From assembly GCF_018780105.1 (NCBI RefSeq), contig NZ_JADMKC010000004.1:173444-237443 (forward strand): a DNA stretch of 64,000 bases. Reading direction: 5' to 3'. The stretch is from Thiobacillus sp. Its GTDB lineage: Bacteria; Pseudomonadota; Gammaproteobacteria; Burkholderiales; Thiobacillaceae. Position 1 is the first letter of the stretch. Each line of letters opens with the position of its first letter. This document shows, piece after piece, positions 61,748 through 64,000 of this stretch. Under the pieces are notes generated by a model. It had not been told where the DNA came from, made no database searches, and saw only the letters and a list, made by a program, of their open reading frames with translations. The translations under genes and the position numbers were made by a program.

Positions 61748-63715
61748 ATGATCCAGCTTAAAAACATTTGCCTCCGGCGCAGTTCCCGGGTGCTGTTCGA
61801 CAACGCCAACGCCACCATCAACCCCGGCGAAATGGTCGGCCTGGTGGGGCGCAACGGCGCCGGCAAATCCAGCCTGTTCGCGCTGTTGAACGGCACCCTG
61901 CACGAGGACAAGGGTGACTTTTCCATTCCGTCGCAGTGGCGCATGGCGCAGGTGGCGCAGGACATGCCGGAAACCAGCGAGTCCGCGACCGATTTCGTCA
62001 TCGCCGGCGACACGATGCTGGCGGCCGCGCAGGCTGAAGTCACCGCTGCCGAAGAAAGCGACGACGGCGAACGCATGGCGCACGCCTACATGGCGCTGCA
62101 CGACGCCGGCGCCCACGATGCGCAGTCGCGCGCGCAGGCGCTGATCCTTGGCTTGGGATTCCAGGTGCGCGAACTCGGCCAGCCGGTCAACAGCTTTTCC
62201 GGCGGCTGGCGCATGCGCCTGCAACTCGCCCGCGCGCTGATGTGCCCGTCCGACCTGCTGCTGCTCGACGAACCGACCAACCACCTCGACCTCGACGCGC
62301 TGGTGTGGCTGGAAGCCTGGCTGAAAAAATATCCCGGCACCATGCTGGTGATCAGCCATGACCGTGAGTTTCTCGACGCCGTGACCAACGTCACCCTGCA
62401 CATCGAAAACGGCCAGCTCACCCGCTACGGCGGCAACTACAGCACCTTCGAGGACATGCGCGCCGAGCAGATGGTGTTGCAGCAGGCGGCCTATGCCCGC
62501 CAGCAGGACAAGATCGCCCACCTGCAGGACTTCATCAACCGCTTCAAGGCCAAGGCCAGCAAGGCCAAGCAGGCGCAAAGCCGGGTCAAGGCGCTGGACC
62601 GCATGGAAAAGCTGGCGCCGATGCTGGCGAACGCCGAATTCACCTTCGAGTTCCAGGAACCGCAGAACCTGCCCAATCCCATGCTGACGATCGACGACGC
62701 CAGCTTCGGCTATCCGCCGCCCGCCGGCGCGCCCGCTGGCACCCCGCCGACCGTGATCGTTCAGCACGTCAGCAAATCCGTTTTCGCCGGCCAGCGCATC
62801 GGCATTCTCGGCGCCAACGGCCAGGGCAAATCGACGCTGGTGAAAACCGTCGCGCGTGAGCTGAAAGTGGTCGCCGGCGAAGTCATCGAAGGCCGCGGCC
62901 TCAACATCGGCTACTTCGCCCAGCAGGAACTCGACGTCCTGCGTCCCACCGATACCCCGCTGGAACACATGATCCGCCTCGCGCGAGACACCATCGCCAA
63001 CGGCGGTGCCGGCCAGTTCAGCAGCCGCGAGCAGGACCTGCGCAACTTCCTCGGCACCTTCAACTTCAGCGGCGACATGGTCAAGCAGGCGGTCGGTACC
63101 ATGAGCGGCGGCGAAAAAGCGCGCCTGGTGCTGTGCATGATCGTGTGGCAGCGTCCCAACCTGCTGCTGCTGGACGAGCCGACCAACCACCTGGATTTGG
63201 CCACGCGCGAAGCGCTGGCGATGGCGCTCAACGAGTTCGAAGGCACCGTCATGCTGGTCAGCCACGACCGCGCCCTGCTGCGCTCGGTGTGCGACGAGTT
63301 CTGGCTGGTCAGCCGCGGCGGTGTCGAACCGTTCGACGGCGACCTCGACGACTACCAGCGTTATCTGCTGGACGAAGGCAAGCGCCTGCGCGAAGAGTTG
63401 AAGCAGGCCGGCAAGCAGGCCGAAGCGCCGGTGGTGAAAGCCGTCGAGCCCGCGCCGGTGGCGGCGAAGAAGCCGGTGTCATCGGGCAAGATCAAGTCGC
63501 TCAGGCAGAAGCTGGAGAAGCTCGACAAAAGCATGGCTGCGTTGCAGGCGGAAAAAGCGGCGTTCGAAGCCCGTTTGGGCGGCACGCTTTCCGTCGAGGA
63601 GATCACCGAAACCGGCAAGCAGCTTCAGCATGTCATTGACGAACTGGCGATTGAAGAGGGGGAGTGGCTGGAGTTGTCGGGGGAGATTGAGGCGCTGGAA
63701 GCGGCGGGGGCTTAG
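61748..63715 (+). CDS. ABC-F family ATPase (YheS-like)
   Basis: A 655-residue soluble ABC-F protein with two ATP-binding cassettes: Walker A GRNGAGKSS near residue 36 and GANGQGKST near 358; signatures FSGGWRMR and MSGGEKAR; Walker B LLLLDEPTNHLD twice. The P-site interaction linker lies between them (about 225-300), and a charged coiled-coil C-terminal extension (about 540-650) ends the protein. ABC-F proteins act on the ribosome rather than as transporters; order and linker fit YheS better than Uup or EttA. It starts at ATG 61748. Confidence 0.93.
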   Translation: MIQLKNICLRRSSRVLFDNANATINPGEMVGLVGRNGAGKSSLFALLNGTLHEDKGDFSIPSQWRMAQVAQDMPETSESATDFVIAGDTMLAAAQAEVTAAEESDDGERMAHAYMALHDAGAHDAQSRAQALILGLGFQVRELGQPVNSFSGGWRMRLQLARALMCPSDLLLLDEPTNHLDLDALVWLEAWLKKYPGTMLVISHDREFLDAVTNVTLHIENGQLTRYGGNYSTFEDMRAEQMVLQQAAYARQQDKIAHLQDFINRFKAKASKAKQAQSRVKALDRMEKLAPMLANAEFTFEFQEPQNLPNPMLTIDDASFGYPPPAGAPAGTPPTVIVQHVSKSVFAGQRIGILGANGQGKSTLVKTVARELKVVAGEVIEGRGLNIGYFAQQELDVLRPTDTPLEHMIRLARDTIANGGAGQFSSREQDLRNFLGTFNFSGDMVKQAVGTMSGGEKARLVLCMIVWQRPNLLLLDEPTNHLDLATREALAMALNEFEGTVMLVSHDRALLRSVCDEFWLVSRGGVEPFDGDLDDYQRYLLDEGKRLREELKQAGKQAEAPVVKAVEPAPVAAKKPVSSGKIKSLRQKLEKLDKSMAALQAEKAAFEARLGGTLSVEEITETGKQLQHVIDELAIEEGEWLELSGEIEALEAAGA

Positions 63716-63721
63716 GCGTAT

Positions 63722-63776
63722 ACCCTGAAGGGCCGCCACCCCCGGCCTCCCCCTTTGGAAAAGCACCCTGAAGGGC
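63722..63776. repeat. Direct repeats ACCCTGAAGGGC
   Basis: ACCCTGAAGGGC occurs at 63722-63733 and 63765-63776, each itself a near-palindrome, separated by a C-rich segment and followed by AAAGGGGATTGAGGGGGATT. The block follows the ABC-F stop directly and looks like a dispersed intergenic repeat rather than coding DNA. Confidence 0.6.
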
Positions 63777-63853
63777 ATAAAGGGGATTGAGGGGGATTTG
63801 ACGTCGTTAGCTTGACCACTGCCCGTTGGCCGGGGGTAGCCCGGCGGCTAGTC

Positions 63854-63882
63854 ACTTTCTTTGTCAATGCGACAAAGAAAGT
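63854..63882. repeat. Perfect 12-bp stem-loop in the 3' repeat region
   Basis: ACTTTCTTTGTC (63854-63865), a 5-base loop, and GACAAAGAAAGT (63871-63882), followed by AACCAAAGAAAACGCACC. Stem-loops of this wording (ACTTTCTTTG...CAAAGAAAGTAACCAAAGAAA) are recurrent intergenic repeats in many beta- and gammaproteobacteria, by my recollection. The surrounding 63716-64000 has no convincing gene; minus-strand open frames through it are repeat artefacts. Confidence 0.65.
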
Positions 63883-64000
63883 AACCAAAGAAAACGCACC
63901 CCGACATCCCCGAAACCCCGGAAATTGAGCCTGCCGGGTGGGCGGCAAAGAACTCGCCCCGCTTTTGTAATGCTTGATTGATTTTTGTGAGCGGGGCTCA

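Noticed and set aside
63712..63948. 78-codon minus-strand frame at the end of the window
   Set aside because: It runs through direct repeats and the stem-loop; its translation is a known kind of repeat-derived spurious protein.

Overview
The window is a 64 kb piece of a high-G+C proteobacterial chromosome, gene-dense and mostly core genome. Gene content and order point to a betaproteobacterium: the gshA (long ATP-grasp-linked type)-gshB-apbE-EIIA/HPr/EI run, the rhodanese-grxC-secB-gpsA run, rpsP-rimM-trmD-rplS next to ffh, and pilB-pilC-pilD-coaE-zapD-yacG. The number of sulfur/thiol genes and a persulfide-sensor-like ArsR protein suggest a sulfur-metabolising (Thiobacillus-like) lineage, but that is inference. 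I see no tRNA or rRNA gene, insertion sequence, prophage or CRISPR array.

Layout. 1-3 kb: 3' end of proC, then yggT, a DUF167 gene and a bacterial dynamin-like GTPase in an overlapping plus-strand cassette. 3-8.7 kb (minus): gshA, gshB, apbE and a regulatory phosphotransferase chain (EIIA, HPr, EI) without sugar permeases. 8.7-13.3 kb: trmL, a small membrane protein and a 1220-residue dCache/PAS/GAF/GGDEF/EAL protein. 13.5-21.7 kb (minus): gpsA, an SH3 protein, secB, trxC, grxC, rhodanese, DUF2892, an RND pump with adaptor, and an ArsR regulator with a two-cysteine pattern. 21.9-28 kb: gpmI-envC-ctpA, an unknown gene, moeB, and slmA opposite. 28.2-31.7 kb (minus): ribosomal/tRNA operon and ffh. 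31.8-39.4 kb (plus): ypjD-like and CorC-like genes, then type IV pilus assembly genes with coaE, zapD and yacG. 39.5-42.7 kb: rpiA, ilvA, a second DUF2892 protein and a Crp/Fnr regulator. 42.9-48.8 kb (minus): a CzcCBA-type heavy-metal efflux operon led by a His-rich exported protein. 49-53.5 kb (plus): lytic transglycosylase, NDUFA9-like reductase, DUF2007 and cca. 53.5-61.5 kb: three small exported proteins, an OmpR-type regulator, a giant PilZ/DUF1631/GGDEF/EAL protein, an EnvZ-type kinase, and two tandem homologous microproteins. 61.7-64 kb: an ABC-F ATPase and a repeat-rich tail.

The most interesting parts are (i) the two overlapping, mutually similar ~50-residue genes at 61146-61468, too short for ordinary gene calling; (ii) the two-component pair physically split by a 1329-residue c-di-GMP-type protein, with tandem operator-like repeats in the divergent promoter of three small exported proteins; (iii) the ArsR-RND-DUF2892-rhodanese-thiol cluster, which reads as a sulfide/persulfide response module; (iv) a strong terminator-like hairpin directly before secB; and (v) several sizeable inverted repeats in intergenic DNA.
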